Shown: positions 43,319 through 55,589, counted from the first letter of the stretch. The stretch: 64,000 nt of DNA from Hexactinellida sp. DTS-2022 (GCA_028753945.1 JAPNXP010000008.1:682001-746000); one strand, 5' to 3'. Notes: generated from the letters alone by a model not told the origin. Translations and numbers: made by a program.

Positions 43319-44438
43319 CACTAACCGGCCAAATGTATTTGTGCAGCAAAAATTTGTATTTATACATTCAAGCATCTAGCAGCATAATAGCATTGGTAGA
43401 TACATCAACACTGCTATTTACATAAAACGATATACACTAACTGGCCAAAAGTATTTGAACAGCAATAATTTGTATTCAGACATTTGAGGTTATACCAGCA
43501 TAATAACTTTAGTAGATTCTACAAAATGGCTATTTACATGAAACGATATGAAAAGTATGTTAAAACTGCAAAATCTTCGAATTTTCATTTTTATGGAGGC
43601 GTTAAACTCATTAAATATATAATCAGCTAATTAAATAAATAATTTGTGATCATTAAGATGCTATGTTGATATATTAATTCTGATAGCAGATTTGAATTCC
43701 ACATAGTTAAATTACTCTAAGTGCATAATTTCAAATTAATCCCAATATCTTCTACTATTATACAGCCACATTTCCATTTGTGCCACTTATGCCACAAGTG
43801 GCACGTGGCAGAAACACTTATGCCACTTCGTGAATATTTTCTAAATTTAATTGAAATCACAATATTTTCTTATGTATATCTATAATAAGTTATTTATAGT
43901 CATTTCAGAGTAGTTTAGATAGCCGTTAATAAGTTACCGGATGAATATTGTGTGTGCATTAACATCCCTATTGTTCAAATACTTTTGGCTGGTCGGTGTA
44001 TAAAGTGTATTAAAATAGCAATTTTTAAATATATGGAGATGTTAAACTCATTAACAATATAATTAGCTTATTAAATATATTATTTCTGATAATCAATATT
44101 GAATGAGAATATAGAAGTTCTGATTACAGATTTGAATTCCACATGATCGAATTACTCTAGGTGCATAATTTCAAATCAATACCTTTATTTTCTACTGAAT
44201 TACGGCCACATTCCCATTTGTGCCACTTGTGCCACAAGTGGCACGTAGCAGACACACTTGTGCCACTTCATGGTTATTTTCTAAAATGACTTGTATTCAG
44301 AATATTTTTTAGTTTATATCTATAGCAAGATATTTACAGTCAGTTCAGAGTGGTTTAAATAGCCGTTAATAAGTTACCAGACGATTATTGTGTCCGCATT
44401 CAAATTCTAATTGTTCAAATACTTTTGGCTGGTTAGTG
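43319..44438. mobile_element. Tc1/mariner-like MITE, outer copy (1120 bp with nest)
   Basis: Flanked by TA on each side. Ends are CACTAACCGGCCAAATGTAT and ACTTTTGGCTGGTTAGTG. About 556 bp without the inner copy. Confidence 0.88.
43435..43998. mobile_element. Tc1/mariner-like MITE, inner copy of the same family (564 bp)
   Basis: Flanked by TA on each side. Ends are CACTAACTGGCCAAAAGTAT and ACTTTTGGCTGGTCGGTG. The interior aligns with the outer copy (GTTAAACTCATTAA..., GTGCCACTT.TGCCACAAGTGG). A broken copy of the family starts at about 50258. Confidence 0.88.
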
Positions 44439-45669
44439 TATATCATATATCATGATTCATGATATATTCAAAGCCCTGGCCTTGGGCTGAATCCAAATTA
44501 GAGGGTATATAATCCTTGCTGAATTCATTGCAGTTAATTCTAATAAGGAATTTATTTGTGCTAGAATATTCAGGCATTGCGAATATTTTCACAAAATTGT
44601 ATATTTATTACGGAATGTATTACCTTAGAAAACAAACTAGTTTAAAGAACCCAAGGAGTATGCAGGATTTGTTACAAGAGGGTCGTGAATTTATAAAACA
44701 ATGGCAACCCTAGCTGGGGTCCTGAGGGGCGAGGTAATCCCCCAGGGCGGAGCCCCTGGAATGCTGACACAATAAAATGCCACTACCCCAATTTCCAATA
44801 CATTACCAGTGTGATACTTAGTAGGTTATTCTTGACATTTCGAAATTCAAGGGACCATATGACACACTGTAACACAAGGAGTGGACATCTAACTAACCAA
44901 GGAAGTGATATCAGTCCTGGCACACTCCTTAGTAATCTGCACAGTAAACTATGTTACTAACTTTTTCTAGTCACACTAAATGATTTCTAATTCTAAAATG
45001 TAGACTAATTATTTTTGGGTTTTAACTACATCTCGCGGCCCCAAAGGGACCGCGGACCCCAGTTTGAGAATCACTGCTTTGGAGGCACTATCAATAAACC
45101 ACCACCAAAATATAGTGCAACCAAAGGAGCATGTGTCGGCACAGCTGGAATTTTGGATTTGTTATTATTATTATTCTTCCGTAGCTCATCCATAGAACAG
45201 AGTTTAATTGACTAAAAGCGCAAATTTTCAGGATAGGTGTCTCATGCGTTACAGATGTGCACCTGGGGACACGATTTATTAATTTCGATTTGGAAAAATT
45301 GTTAACGGGACTTTTTATTTTTTTTTGTCCCATAGGAAAATAAAAGCAATAACAAATAATTTTTGAATCATTAGATTCAGAAAGTATTTTGGAGCTGATA
45401 GATAGCTCTTCGTCTTCATTTTTCTGATAAATAGGCGCAAAGTTGCCATAATTAACCCTCAACTTTAAAAAAATCGAAAATTCATTAATATTCAATTATG
45501 CAATTATTCGTGGTTTTGATGAAGATCTACTATTTATGAATAATTCAATTCGATTCAATGTTATTACTCTTCAAGTTAAATTTTGCTGATATCATAGTTA
45601 CAATAAAGAATTCTAGTATAAATTAATAATTAATTTACATTCAATAGCTATCTACGTATATTATTAAAT

Positions 45670-46185
45670 CTCGATTGTTGTTTGTGTGTGTGTGTGTTTG
45701 TGTGTTTGTCCGGATTGTATTAAAGTGATGGGGGAATAGAAACCGCATTTATATATGAGATATAAACTAACTTTCAAATGTTATAATAGGTAAACAAGTA
45801 TGCTGAACACGAATTTCGCGTTTATAAATTTCTCATATTAATATTTGTTGTTGTTGTTTACACAAAATAGGTAAACAAATTAATGAAAATTCAAAATCAA
45901 CCTAGAAGTTAGCTTCCAACGGGTATTATAGGTAAACAAGTATGCTGAAGACGAATTTCGCGTTTATAAATTTCTCATATTAATATTTGTTGTTGTTGTT
46001 TACACAAAATAGGTAAACAAATTAATGAAAATTCAAAATCAACCTAGAAGTTAGCTTTCAACGGGTATTATAGGTAAACAAGTATCCTGAACACGATTTT
46101 CGCGTTTAAAAATTTATAATATGAATTTTTGTTGTTGTTGTTTACACAAAATAGGTAAACAAATTAATGAAAATTCAAAATCATA
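45670..46185. repeat. (GT)n and 142-bp tandem repeat
   Basis: A GT microsatellite at about 45680-45710 leads into TTTGTCCGGATTGTATTAAAG. GGTAAACAAGTATGCTGA then recurs at about 45789, 45932 and 46073, giving a period of about 142 bp and nearly three units, each with TTGTTGTTGTTTACACAAAA. Related GTCCGGA/TGCCCGA headers occur at about 48480 and 48680. Confidence 0.75.
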
Positions 46186-46313
46186 ACGTCCCTTTCTACC
46201 ATTTCCATGGTAGAAAGTATGAGGAGTAAGGCCGCACAGCGGCCGTTAACTTGAGGTGCGTAGCACCAATCTGTCGCAAAGCGACCGAGACCGAAGGGCT
46301 CGTTACTATACAA

Positions 46314-48220
46314 GAATGGCGGACATTTCGTCCCCGGACACTTCGTCCTCGGACATTTCGTCCCCGGACATTTCGTCCCTGGACATTTAGTCCTTTACAC
46401 ATTTTATCTCATAATGTGTGTTATTTAACAGTTATTCTATTGCGCTTATTGTTGTTGTTAGCAGGTTATTGTTATTTCTTTGGAATGTCTCCTGATGGTT
46501 TCCATCTGAAGTATCAAAGGACAGTACTTTATGTGGATACAGTATATATAGAGTGGTATAATGGTGAAAATTTATTTATTCTACAAATCCCATGGCCACT
46601 CCAGATCCAGATATTGTAATTGAAATTTTAAAATCGAGTAAAGGCAAAGAAAAGGCTTGCATTGACGGTTTTCTATACACTCTAAAAAGGTCTTGTCATC
46701 CCCACTTACATTGGATCTGCGAAAAACGTGCAATCTGCAAAGCCCGCCTTGCCACAAAAGATGGAGTTGTGATAAATCCTCCAAACAAATCTGACATCAA
46801 TTTATCCCATACTCACGGTCCAGAACCTATGCGAGTCGAAATGATAAAAGGCATCACTAAAATGAAAGATCGTGCTTTAAATTCTGAAGACACTCCTAGG
46901 TCCATACTTGCTAATGGATTAGGATTAATGACTAATCCAAGTATAGCTGCACTACCTAAGTTTGATTCTATAAAACGTACAATTCGTCGCCAAAGATCTT
47001 GTGCAGAAAAGTTCGATAATTCAGCACCGGCTGATCAAATTATACTCCCTGAAAAATATAAATTTAATATAAAATTGGAACCGTTTTTATTATATGATTC
47101 AGAAATTAACGATACTAACAGACTTCTAGTATTTGGGACTCGTCAAATGCTGTCGCTTTTGCGTGAATCAAGCAGCTGGTATGCAGATGGTACTTTTAAA
47201 GTTGTACCCTGTCAATTTTTTCAATTATACACAATTCATTGTGAGAAAGACGGATACATCATCCCCTGTGTCTACGCACTGATGACAAATAAGCAACATA
47301 CGACAACCTTTTTAAAAATTGATAGAAATCGAACCTGGCTTAAATCCGTCACATATTATGGTAGATTTTGAAAAAGCTTCACTTAACTCCTTAGAAGAAA
47401 ATTTCATAGCTGTTGTTTCTGGATGTTTTTTTCATTTGAAGCAAAGTATTTATCGTCAAATTCAGTCCAAAGGCAATCCAATATCTCCAAGATCAAGAGT
47501 TTGCAATCAGGATGAAAATGCTACCGAGTCTAGCTTTTGTACCTGAGCATGATGTTATCGACTGTTTTACAATACTAATGGGTGACTTTCCGCAATCAGC
47601 TAAAGAGATTGCTGAATATTTTGAGGCCAATTATATTGGTAAGATACTTGCAGATCAAAGCAGACGAGTACCACCCTTTCCAATTCGAATTTGGAATATG
47701 CATACACGAGTGAGATCTAAACTATTCCGAACCAACAATTCAGTAGAAGGCTGGCATAACGGCTTTGCATCAGGAATTAATTGTTCACATCCAAGTTTTA
47801 TTAAACTTTTAATACATCTGCAGCGTGAGCAATCACTACAGGAGGCCCATCTAGTTAAATGGGAAACGGGAGAACTTTCAAAAACATCAAAACACAGTGA
47901 ATCAAGAAATACACGAATCTTGACACTGGTTGAAGATTATCATAATAGAGAAATTCTTACATTTTTAAGAGGAATAGCACATAATTTCGAATTCTAATCT
48001 CACATCATATTCCTACTCTTATTTATAATACTACGTATATTATTTTACTGCACTCACAATAAATTATCATTCTTTTACTGTACTATTTTTCATATTAGAA
48101 ATTTTCGGGGACGAAGTGTCCAAGGGACGAAAAGTCCAAGGGACGAAAAGTCCGTGGACGAAGTGTCCGGTACGAAATGTCCGAGGACGAAGTGTCCAAG
48201 GGACGAAGTGTCCGTTTCCC
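46314..48220 (+). mobile_element. MULE (Mutator-like element) with FLYWCH transposase, 1907 bp
   Basis: A perfect 9-bp target duplication ACTATACAA lies at 46305-46313 and 48221-48229, as expected for Mutator-like elements. Both ends carry arrays of the inverted word GGACATTTCGTCC/GGACGAAGTGTCC, about five on the left and seven on the right. The transposase frame lies between. No other gene was captured. Confidence 0.92.
46592..47997 (+). pseudogene. FLYWCH zinc finger-MULE transposase, two frameshifts
   Basis: Three overlapping frames read as one protein of about 465 residues. The first (46592-47371) starts with a FLYWCH-type finger (DGFLYTLKR ... HLHWICEKR ... CKARL ... SHTHGP). It then enters the MULE domain with the catalytic-Asp motif SSWYADGTFKVVPCQFFQLY. 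Near 47300-47320 the sense passes to the second frame (IEPGLNPSHIMVDFEKAS, which carries the second Asp; then GCFFHLKQS). Near 47465-47475 it passes to the third (QDQEFAIRMKMLPSLAFVPE ... NNSVEGWHN), ending at 47997. Known MULE proteins of this type run through these blocks without a break, so the two shifts are real lesions or sequencing indels. The domain order and flanking 9-bp duplication show a formerly autonomous element. Confidence 0.9.
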
Positions 48221-48229
48221 ACTATACAA

Positions 48230-48760
48230 ATCGATTTCTGATAGTGATATCACAGTTACTATAAAGTATTCTATTGTAAATGAATAATTCAATTTAATTC
48301 AAATAGCTGCTAATATATAAATCGATTTATAATACTTAGTTGTATTGAAGTTTTCTCCTATATGAAAATTCAATTTAGTTCAACAGCTATTAAATTCCAA
48401 AACGATTTCTGATATTCAAACAATGGATTAGTAATATATCATATAGAATATCTATTACATGAATATTAGCCTGTGTGTTTGTTTGGTGCCCGACATGTAT
48501 TATATTGATTACGGGGGTGTATAACGCATTTATAATGTAGATATAAACTTAATCCCTTATGTCATTCTAAGTAAACAAGTATGCTGATTTCAATTTCAAA
48601 ACGATAACTGATATATAAACAATGGATTATTGAGATGGAATTTCTAGTTTATGACTATTCGTTTGTGTGCTTGTTTAGTGCCCGAATTGTATTAGAGTGA
48701 TAGGGGGGTCTAAAACGAATTGATAATGGAAATATGTATAAACTTATACTAAAGATGGTG
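48230..48760. repeat. Repeat stretch related to the 45.7-46.2 kb block
   Basis: AAATCGATTTCTGATA and TGTGTTTGTTTGGTGCCCGA recur about every 190 bp. No gene. Confidence 0.45.
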
Positions 48761-48861
48761 TAAGATAGAAAGAAGCATGAAATTTATCAATCGTTCCTTT
48801 GTCCCGTAACAACTTGATAAATGGGTGCAAACACCTTGAGGCGTTCATGCCATGTCGAAGA

Positions 48862-48965
48862 AATTCAAAATTGCAGGCTGTGCCGAAAGTATTTCCCTTT
48901 GGAGGTAATACTAGTTACCCAACCACCAAAATGCGTCGGCACACGCTGCAAATTTGTATTTTTTT
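48862..48965. repeat. Palindromic core repeat, copy n
   Basis: Diverged, with shortened centre; both outer arms present. Confidence 0.6.
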
Positions 48966-49360
48966 TTTCAATTAAAAAATAGAGGCCTACTCGACCTCAA
49001 AAGTTGAACCAATATATTTATAACAATCTAAAAGAATACAATTAGGTTTAACACTTTTTATTGTACTGTTTATTGTGTAGTAAACAAAGGAAATTAACAA
49101 CTCAATTATATCACAAACGGAGCCCAATTTGAAAATCCGCGCACTGTGAAAAGGTGTAGATTTCTATTCTCTATAGAATGCATATAAATTTATTATTCGG
49201 GCTTTATTTATTGTTCATGTTGTGGCATTAAATAGGTTCAAAAATCTGTCCAAAAAAATGTAATCAAAATCGTGACCCCAGGTGCACATCTGTAACACAT
49301 GAGAATTTCAGTTCTTAGTTAATAAAACTCTGTTATGTGGATGGGATACGGAAGGAAAAT

Positions 49361-49485
49361 AAAAGATTTAAAATTACACCTGTGCCGACAGCATGTTCCT
49401 TGGAGGCACTATCTTCGGTGGTTGGTGGATTGAGTGCTTCCAAAAGAACATGAAGTCGGCACAGGTGTAATTTTAGATTTTTTCG
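49361..49485. repeat. Palindromic core repeat, copy o (ATTACACC variant)
   Basis: The outer arm reads TAAAATTACACCTGTGCCGAC instead of CCAAAATTGCAG. Both arms carry the same change, so base pairing is kept. Confidence 0.7.
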
Positions 49486-49802
49486 TCAAGTCATCATCAC
49501 TATGAAGGGGTTAAATCATTTGAGAAAGGTGTTTCGGGAGGCACCGACCCTTAAAGTGGTGGAACAAAGTGTAGAATTATATTCTCTATTGAACGCATAT
49601 AAATTGAATATTCGGGTGCCATTTATTGTTCTTGTTGTGACATTAAACGGGTGTAAAATGTCTCCAAAATAATGCAATCAGAAATCGTGAACCCAGATGC
49701 ACATCCGTAACGCATGGGAGTGATGGGACACCTATCCTTATTATTTTGGCTCTTTGTCATTAAACTCTGTTCTGTGGAGAGGATACGGAGCAAAAATCGG
49801 TA

Positions 49803-50250
49803 ACCAAAGCAGTAAGATTATAACTGGGCCACTATACTATAGTATAGTCGGCACACATAATAAATAAGATTGGACTGGGCCACTATACTATAGTATAGTC
49901 GGCACAGTAATAATATACCAAGGCAGTCATTTCAATACTGGGCTACTAATAATTCAGAGATGGGGCGAAATCCCTAGGGAATTAGAGATTTATGTAAAAT
50001 CCCATTCCCATTCTGAATGGGATTGGGAATTAATCTGAAAATCTCAAAATTCAAGGAATGGGAATGGGACTTAATTCCTTTTCCAGGGACTGGGAATGGG
50101 AATTGAATCTTGAAATTTCAGAATCAAGGAATTGGACTGGGACTTAAATCCCAAATTCTCGCAAGGAATGGGAATTAAGGATATTAATTCGAATTGACCC
50201 ATCTCTGCGGCGGCGCCCCCCTACTATACTATGGTATAGCTGGCACAGTA
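49803..50250. repeat. Palindrome cassettes flanking a GGGAATGGGA hAT-like MITE
   Basis: ACTATACTATAGTATAGT lies at about 49835 and 49880, and a variant at about 50225. Between them, 49955-50207 has ends CAGAGATGGG and CCCATCTCTG and many GGGAATGGGA words. The flanking 8-mers do not match, so its insertion is not proven. Confidence 0.6.
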
Positions 50251-50269
50251 AAAAGTATACACTACCCGC

Positions 50270-51016
50270 CAGGGTTGTTTGATTTATATCATGATTTAAA
50301 TCTTGATTTAAATCAATAATTTTTATTAATAAAATCATGATTTAAATCAAAAATCTGGTTTTAATCAAAAATATCCGATTTTTATGATTTAAATCAGATT
50401 TATGGAGTTAAATCAGATTTTTTATGTCTATTGTTATTGCGAAAAGTAAAGAAATACATTGATAATGAGTCATTATCAATGTATTAATCCATTTGCCAAA
50501 TAATATACGCCAGTGTGATATAGATTGCAAAAAAATAAATTTTTAATCAAAATTCTGATTTAAATCAAAAAAATCTGATTTAAATCAATTACCTTATTAT
50601 AGGAAATTAACGCGCCATGTAATTAACGCGAAGGAAATTAACGCTCCATGAAATTAACGCGAATTGGAGCTGAACATTTTCAAACAAAAATACATGAAAT
50701 TAACGCGAATAAATTTTATAAAAAAATTTCAGGATTATTAATCTCCTGATTTAATACTATTATTGTGCCCAAATAGGCTTCCAATCTACTTGATAGACAT
50801 GGTATATCCTTTCAAACTAGTTGCATATCTGAAAATATGTAGCTCAGAAGTTTGTCCATCCATTGTATAATTTTGCTAAATAGCAGGAAATTAAGGTCAT
50901 GGAAATTAACGCTCCATGAAATTAACGCGATTTGGAGAAATTCGCGTTAATTTCCTATAATAAGATAAATCTGATTTTTTTTATTAAAAAAAAAATCATG
51001 ATTTTTATCAACCCTG
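50270..51016. mobile_element. hAT-like MITE, ATGATTTAAATC family (747 bp)
   Basis: Ends are CAGGGTTGTTTGATTTATA and ATGATTTTTATCAACCCTG. It interrupts a Tc1-like end (CACTACCCG at about 50258, continued by ACCCGGCCATAAGTATTTG after 51020). The duplication is imperfect. Nested at about 50595-50965 is an inverted-end MITE, CTTATTATAGGAAATTAACG to CGTTAATTTCCTATAATAAG, rich in AATTAACGCG words. Confidence 0.75.
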
Positions 51017-51116
51017 CGAGTACCCGGCCATAAGTATTTGAACAACAATAATTTGTATTCACAGTATAGTATTTTATAAAATCCAGAAAAAGAATACTTT
51101 AATGAATAGTTTATAT

Positions 51117-51254
51117 CAGCATTTCTGAACCTTTTTAACTTGCTCGCCCCCTTAGTGAATAGCGCCAGTTCCCATCGCCCCCTCCGATTGTATTATATTG
51201 CTCCTGACCGTTTATCGCCCCTAGGAGCGATATCGTCCACGTTGAGAAACACTG
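51117..51254. mobile_element. hAT MITE (138 bp)
   Basis: A perfect 8-bp duplication GTTTATAT lies at 51109-51116 and 51255-51262. Ends are CAGCATTTCTGAACC and GTTGAGAAACACTG. CGCCCCCT words lie inside. Confidence 0.93.
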
Positions 51255-51262
51255 GTTTATAT

Positions 51263-52730
51263 GTTTGTGTTTTTAAAAGCTATTAAACCAAGGGTCCATA
51301 ATGGGTAAGTAAATGAGCTTGTTGCCCATTTACTATACTTTTAGTGCAAACAAGCTAAAAATAAAAGCTGGGAATCAATTGATGATGTAATAAATCGAAG
51401 AAATACCTTATTTCCCTAATTTTTTTCTAACGGTAGACGCATGGAACCCTAAATAGATGTAATTTAATTTAGTTAATAAAGAAAAGGTATTAAATAATTA
51501 CCTCTATATACCATTTCTCAGCGATATATAATATGAATGAGGAGTACAAAGAAGTTCTAGAATTGTCATTGGTAGTTAAACTGTCATGGCTGGAATATCC
51601 ATGGTTATAATAATACAAGGTAGTTAAACTGTCACGGTAGTACTATGAGCGATAACAAATTATACATAGGTATGCTGATATGTCGTTTGCAGACTTTTGA
51701 GGAGGAATAATTTAATATAAACTCGTGGAGCTCCAGGAAGTGTTACGGTTACTCTTTGAAGCTTCATAAGGATAGTAGGGGAATATCCTGACGACGTGAA
51801 GGAGAAAAGATTAATGACTCCAACTATAACCTCCAATTTCAACTTATTGTCATTTGTGAGCTGCTCAGAGATTGTGTCGGATACTACTATTGTTGTACTA
51901 TATTTTTAGCACTTAGCACTCGACCTCAATGCCTCTCCAACTTCTCATTCCTTGTGCTCCAATTAGAGAATCCGGCAGTTTAAGGCAGACACCATATGAT
52001 CCCCAACCTTCGAATTCTTGATAAAGTGAAAACCAGGCTTATAGTAAAGAAGATACGTAAATCGCTACAGCCTCCAAATAGGGTTTTGGAACTTCGCTTT
52101 GTGCTTTCCATTGGTTTCAGGATTATCCTTGGTTGGAGTCAGTGTAGAGAGATTGATGTATTCCAGACAAAATAACCCGGCAGTGAGATACAACTTCCAC
52201 ACAATTTTATACTAAATACTGATTGATATCCTTCAGTATTAATTTATCTCGTAGAACTGTTACATAAGTTTCGGTCTTAGTATTTCGAACTCAGTGCTTG
52301 TGTCTCTTGATATACAGATAACTATTGTCTATAAATGGGTGGGTTAACAGTAAACAGAAAGGGTCTTCATGAAGAACAATAACGCGTAATTTAGAAAGAA
52401 TTGGTGCCCTACGGGGGGCATGTCACGCTTTAAGTGATACCCAACCTCAACTGATTCGTCCACTAATTATAATCGTAATATAATGGGGATTAGTTATAGT
52501 TGCCGTAAATAATCCTGGATTAACTTTAGCGAACATAACTCATCCGGCCAAATCTGATCACACTTGGATGAATTATATCGGACATCGCAGATCCCTTTTG
52601 CCAATGCCTAATACAGGACGCAGCAGACTCTTGGTAGTATCGTGATTAGTAGGCTAGGCCGCTAGGGCCATTTACTGTCTTCTTTATACTATTCGCTATG
52701 GAGGGGCGAAGTAATTGGTAGGGCCATGGG
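51263..52730. other. Stretch with nothing recognised
   Basis: Base composition is less repetitive than in the neighbours, and I see no transposon end, long frame or splice-bounded exon that I can support. It may hold diverged repeat or non-coding exons. Confidence 0.4.
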
Positions 52731-53030
52731 CAGTGGCGGATTTACCATAAGGCTGGTTGGGCTAAAGCACTAGGCCCACTTCAGTATCAGACCCAGTTAG
52801 GTAAACTGACCTGGAAATGGGATTGGTTTGGGAGTAGAAACTAGTTTCATCGTTTCAAACAGAAATTTTAAGCACACTTCAATGTTTATTGAAAAAAATC
52901 GTTGGAGGATTTTCTATTCACTGTTCTGTTCCATATATCTGAGATGATATGGGAATAGTTCGTCTGATCTGAAGCAATTGTTAGAATACAATCTATTTTC
53001 AAGGATATAAACAGCCTAAATCCGGCACTG
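52731..53030. mobile_element. hAT MITE, CAGTGGCGGATTTACC ends (300 bp)
   Basis: Flanks are GCCATGGG and GTCATGGG (seven of eight). Ends are CAGTGGCGGATTTA and TAAATCCGGCACTG. No transposase. Confidence 0.85.
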
Positions 53031-53039
53031 GTCATGGGC

Positions 53040-54450
53040 TTACCAACAATATTATCTCCTACATAGCAAATAAGGTGTAACAGGCCCCAGCTCGAGCCTA
53101 CGAACAGTATTAGGCAATGGAAAAGGGATCAGCGATGGTGGACATAATTCATCATGGTTCGCTCAGTTATTGCTTCCATATCCAAAAATTGACAATGGCA
53201 GCAATAACTGACCTCTAATGCCATTATTATAATATATATAATAGTTAGTAGCAGTCAGTTATGGCTTGCCAGGCATGAGTCATTACAGTAACACAACCTC
53301 AGCACAGCCCTAATTCAATATTTACATTTAATATTCTTTGGGGCAAACAGTACTTAAAAATCGCTAGTGATCAATGCTCTTGTCATTAGGCTTTGCAAAT
53401 ATCATAACATATAATTATCTTTATGTATAAAACCACAATATTTACATACGGTATTCACTTGAATAGTAGCACAACGAAAATCACTTCCCTCAAAAATAAC
53501 CTCCTGGTTTAACTAAATAATCTTCCCGAAAAATCAAGAATAAATGCGACGTAAATAAATTAACATGCAACACCACATAAGCACGCGAGTTGGTGAACAG
53601 ATAAAGGATGTAAAATATTTCCCTAAAGGGGCTAAAATTAATAATATTCCGGTGATTATTGGAGCGAATATGGTACATAGATAGTTATACAATATATATA
53701 GACCCGGGATATAAGCAGGAGCATAAATTTTGATTTGTTCTTTGCTACTATCATGAGATGAGGCCACCAACTAGTATGAAGACTAGCGGCCTAGTCGGCC
53801 CCAACTCATGGATATATCATGTAGACTTCCGGTGGTGCGAGGATTGTCTCATTCTGTCCCCTTCCCCCCGGATCCCTCCCCTTATTGCCAAACAACCCAT
53901 GGTCTATCATACAATTATTTTGTACCATAAATTGACAGTTACTTTCTATGGAGTAAATACTTGGCAGCCAATAATCCACTGAATTTTAGTTAAACGAACG
54001 AAGATTCGAATAATAGTTCGTTTGATGACTAAACATAATATCATATTCAAGACTCAATACGATGAAAATTAGTTTTACAGTAATGTAATCACAGTTACAA
54101 ACAAACTGTATTAGATATTAGGTATTCACAATCAACTAGTTCGGGTAATTATTGATATCAATTTCGTTATAAGATAATCGGCATTCCCCCTGGCAGTAAA
54201 TTATAAATTTGTTACCAAACGAACCACTGGAGAACTTTTAGCACACGCTGAGAATTCTTACTGTCCAATTAAACTCCGTTGAATATGCCTAGGGTTTTGA
54301 TCATAAATGAGACTCAACCCCCACCCACTATCACTTTCTGGCTACAGACTTGATCTGAGGTGGCATGAATACAATTAGTCTTACGCTGACTACGCGAAGC
54401 TGCTTCGTATTAGAATTTACAAAACATATGTTTTTTACAGAAAATAAATG
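53040..54450. other. Stretch with decayed MITE ends only
   Basis: ACGGTATTCACTTGAATAG at about 53447 is a decayed ACCGTATTT-family end. AACGAACGAAGATTCGAATAAT at about 53992 to CAAACGAACC at about 54225 is a decayed GAACGAATATTCG-family MITE. No gene was recognised. Confidence 0.45.
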
Positions 54451-54454
54451 TATA

Positions 54455-54754
54455 CAGGGTCGGCACGTCCTTTCAAAAAGTGGTTCGGCGGAAAATTTTA
54501 CAGTATTTGAATGTGGTCCGGCGACGCTGCAACAGTTAAAAGTGTTAGGCGTGAATTTATACTTACAACCTTGGTCAGTGGCGTAGCCAGCCCAGAGTGA
54601 TTGCCCGGACACAGAGAGAAGTTGCCCGGGCCTGTGCCTCCTAGGCCCGGGCCTGGCTACGCCACTGACCTTGGTATAAAAATCAAGGAATTGTGTATTT
54701 CGAAAAAGTGGTACGGCGCTCGCCGAACCTACTGGACCGAGTATGCCGCCCCTG
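54455..54754. mobile_element. hAT-like MITE (300 bp) with a smaller hAT MITE inside
   Basis: Ends are CAGGGTCGGCACGTCC and GAGTATGCCGCCCCTG. Only GTATA is shared by the flanks. An inverted relative is at about 37730-37805. AAAGTGGT.CGGCG words occur near both ends. Confidence 0.65.
54576..54667. mobile_element. Very short hAT MITE, CAGTGGCGTAGCCAG ends (92 bp)
   Basis: A perfect 8-bp duplication ACCTTGGT lies at 54568-54575 and 54668-54675. Ends are CAGTGGCGTAGCCAG and CTGGCTACGCCACTG. GCCCGGGC words lie inside. Confidence 0.95.
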
Positions 54755-54787
54755 GTATATTATATATATATATTATATATATAGTAT

Positions 54788-55537
54788 CATAGCATTCTAT
54801 GCTCTAAGGCAATGCCGCGGTTGAATGGACTTGGACCATGGATTAACTAGTATAGTCAACTAAATATATGCAATGCAATTATTCTTCGAAATATGTAATC
54901 CAGGGTGCTTCTACTTATGTAATTGTTTTATATAAAGGTGGTCATGACAAGACGCATATTTTTGAGGTGCCACTTTATGCAAAATGTGTATAATCATTTG
55001 AATGTATTTTACAATAATCACAAAACTGAGAAAATTGGTTGGAGATAGAGCATCGACATGTATTATCATTGAATAGGAAGTTAAGGACCGGCTATCAATT
55101 GGATCCATTGACTAAGCTGTAACTATATTCCTACTCGAGATATGACCTCAATCATTGAATTCACGTTTCCAAGGCAACAGAGGAATGTGGTAACATTCCA
55201 TACTTTATTATGAGATATTTTATGCAAAATAACTCCTAGATGGGTTAGTCACAGCAATTTGTTTGAAAAAGCGAAATTGAACATTTTACATGCGTTAAAA
55301 GTTTTGGCATATTTTGCCTATTAGATAATACGGTGACATCATTTCGACCAAGTGGCACCTCAAAAATATGCGTCTTGTACATGACCACCTTTATATAAAC
55401 AATTACATAAGTAGAAGCACCCTGGATTACTTATTTCGAAGAATAATTGCATTGCATATATTTAGTTGACTATACTAGTTAATCCATGGTCCAAGTCCAT
55501 TCAACCGGGGCATTGCCTTAGAGTATAGAATGCTTTG
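54788..55537. mobile_element. Long-TIR MITE, second copy of the 29240 family (750 bp)
   Basis: Ends are CATAGCATTCTATGCTC and GAGTATAGAATGCTTTG. The flanking 7-mers are ATAGTAT and ATAGTTT. It aligns through its length with 29240-30118 once the nested element there is removed. Confidence 0.88.
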
Positions 55538-55589
55538 ATAGTTTATATATATACTGTATTTAAATAGTATTATATTAGAGTACAGTGTT

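Larger units (their letters stand above)
42995..44478. mobile_element. hAT element nested in the 42711 hAT (1484 bp)
   Basis: Flanks are CCCTTGGG and GCCTTGGG (seven of eight). Ends are CAGGGCTTTGAATATATCAT and ATGATATATTCAAAGCCCTG. ATATGATATA words fill the subterminal region. Confidence 0.85.
42711..45076. mobile_element. hAT element, CAGTGGTTCTCAAA ends (2366 bp with nests)
   Basis: A perfect 8-bp duplication CTTTGGAG lies at 42703-42710 and 45077-45084. Ends are CAGTGGTTCTCAAA and TTTGAGAATCACTG. A diverged palindromic core copy (42879-42985) lies inside. Without nested elements about 880 bp remains, with no transposase domain recognised. Confidence 0.93.
42664..45163. repeat. Palindromic core repeat, copy l, split by nested transposons
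   Basis: The left arm is at 42664-42710 and the right part at 45077-45163. Everything between them is a 2366-bp hAT insertion with its own nested elements. Confidence 0.85.

Noticed and set aside
46196-46402. Frame rich in GRNVRGR repeats
   Set aside because: It is the translation of the repeated GGAC..TCGTCC words at the left end of the MULE.
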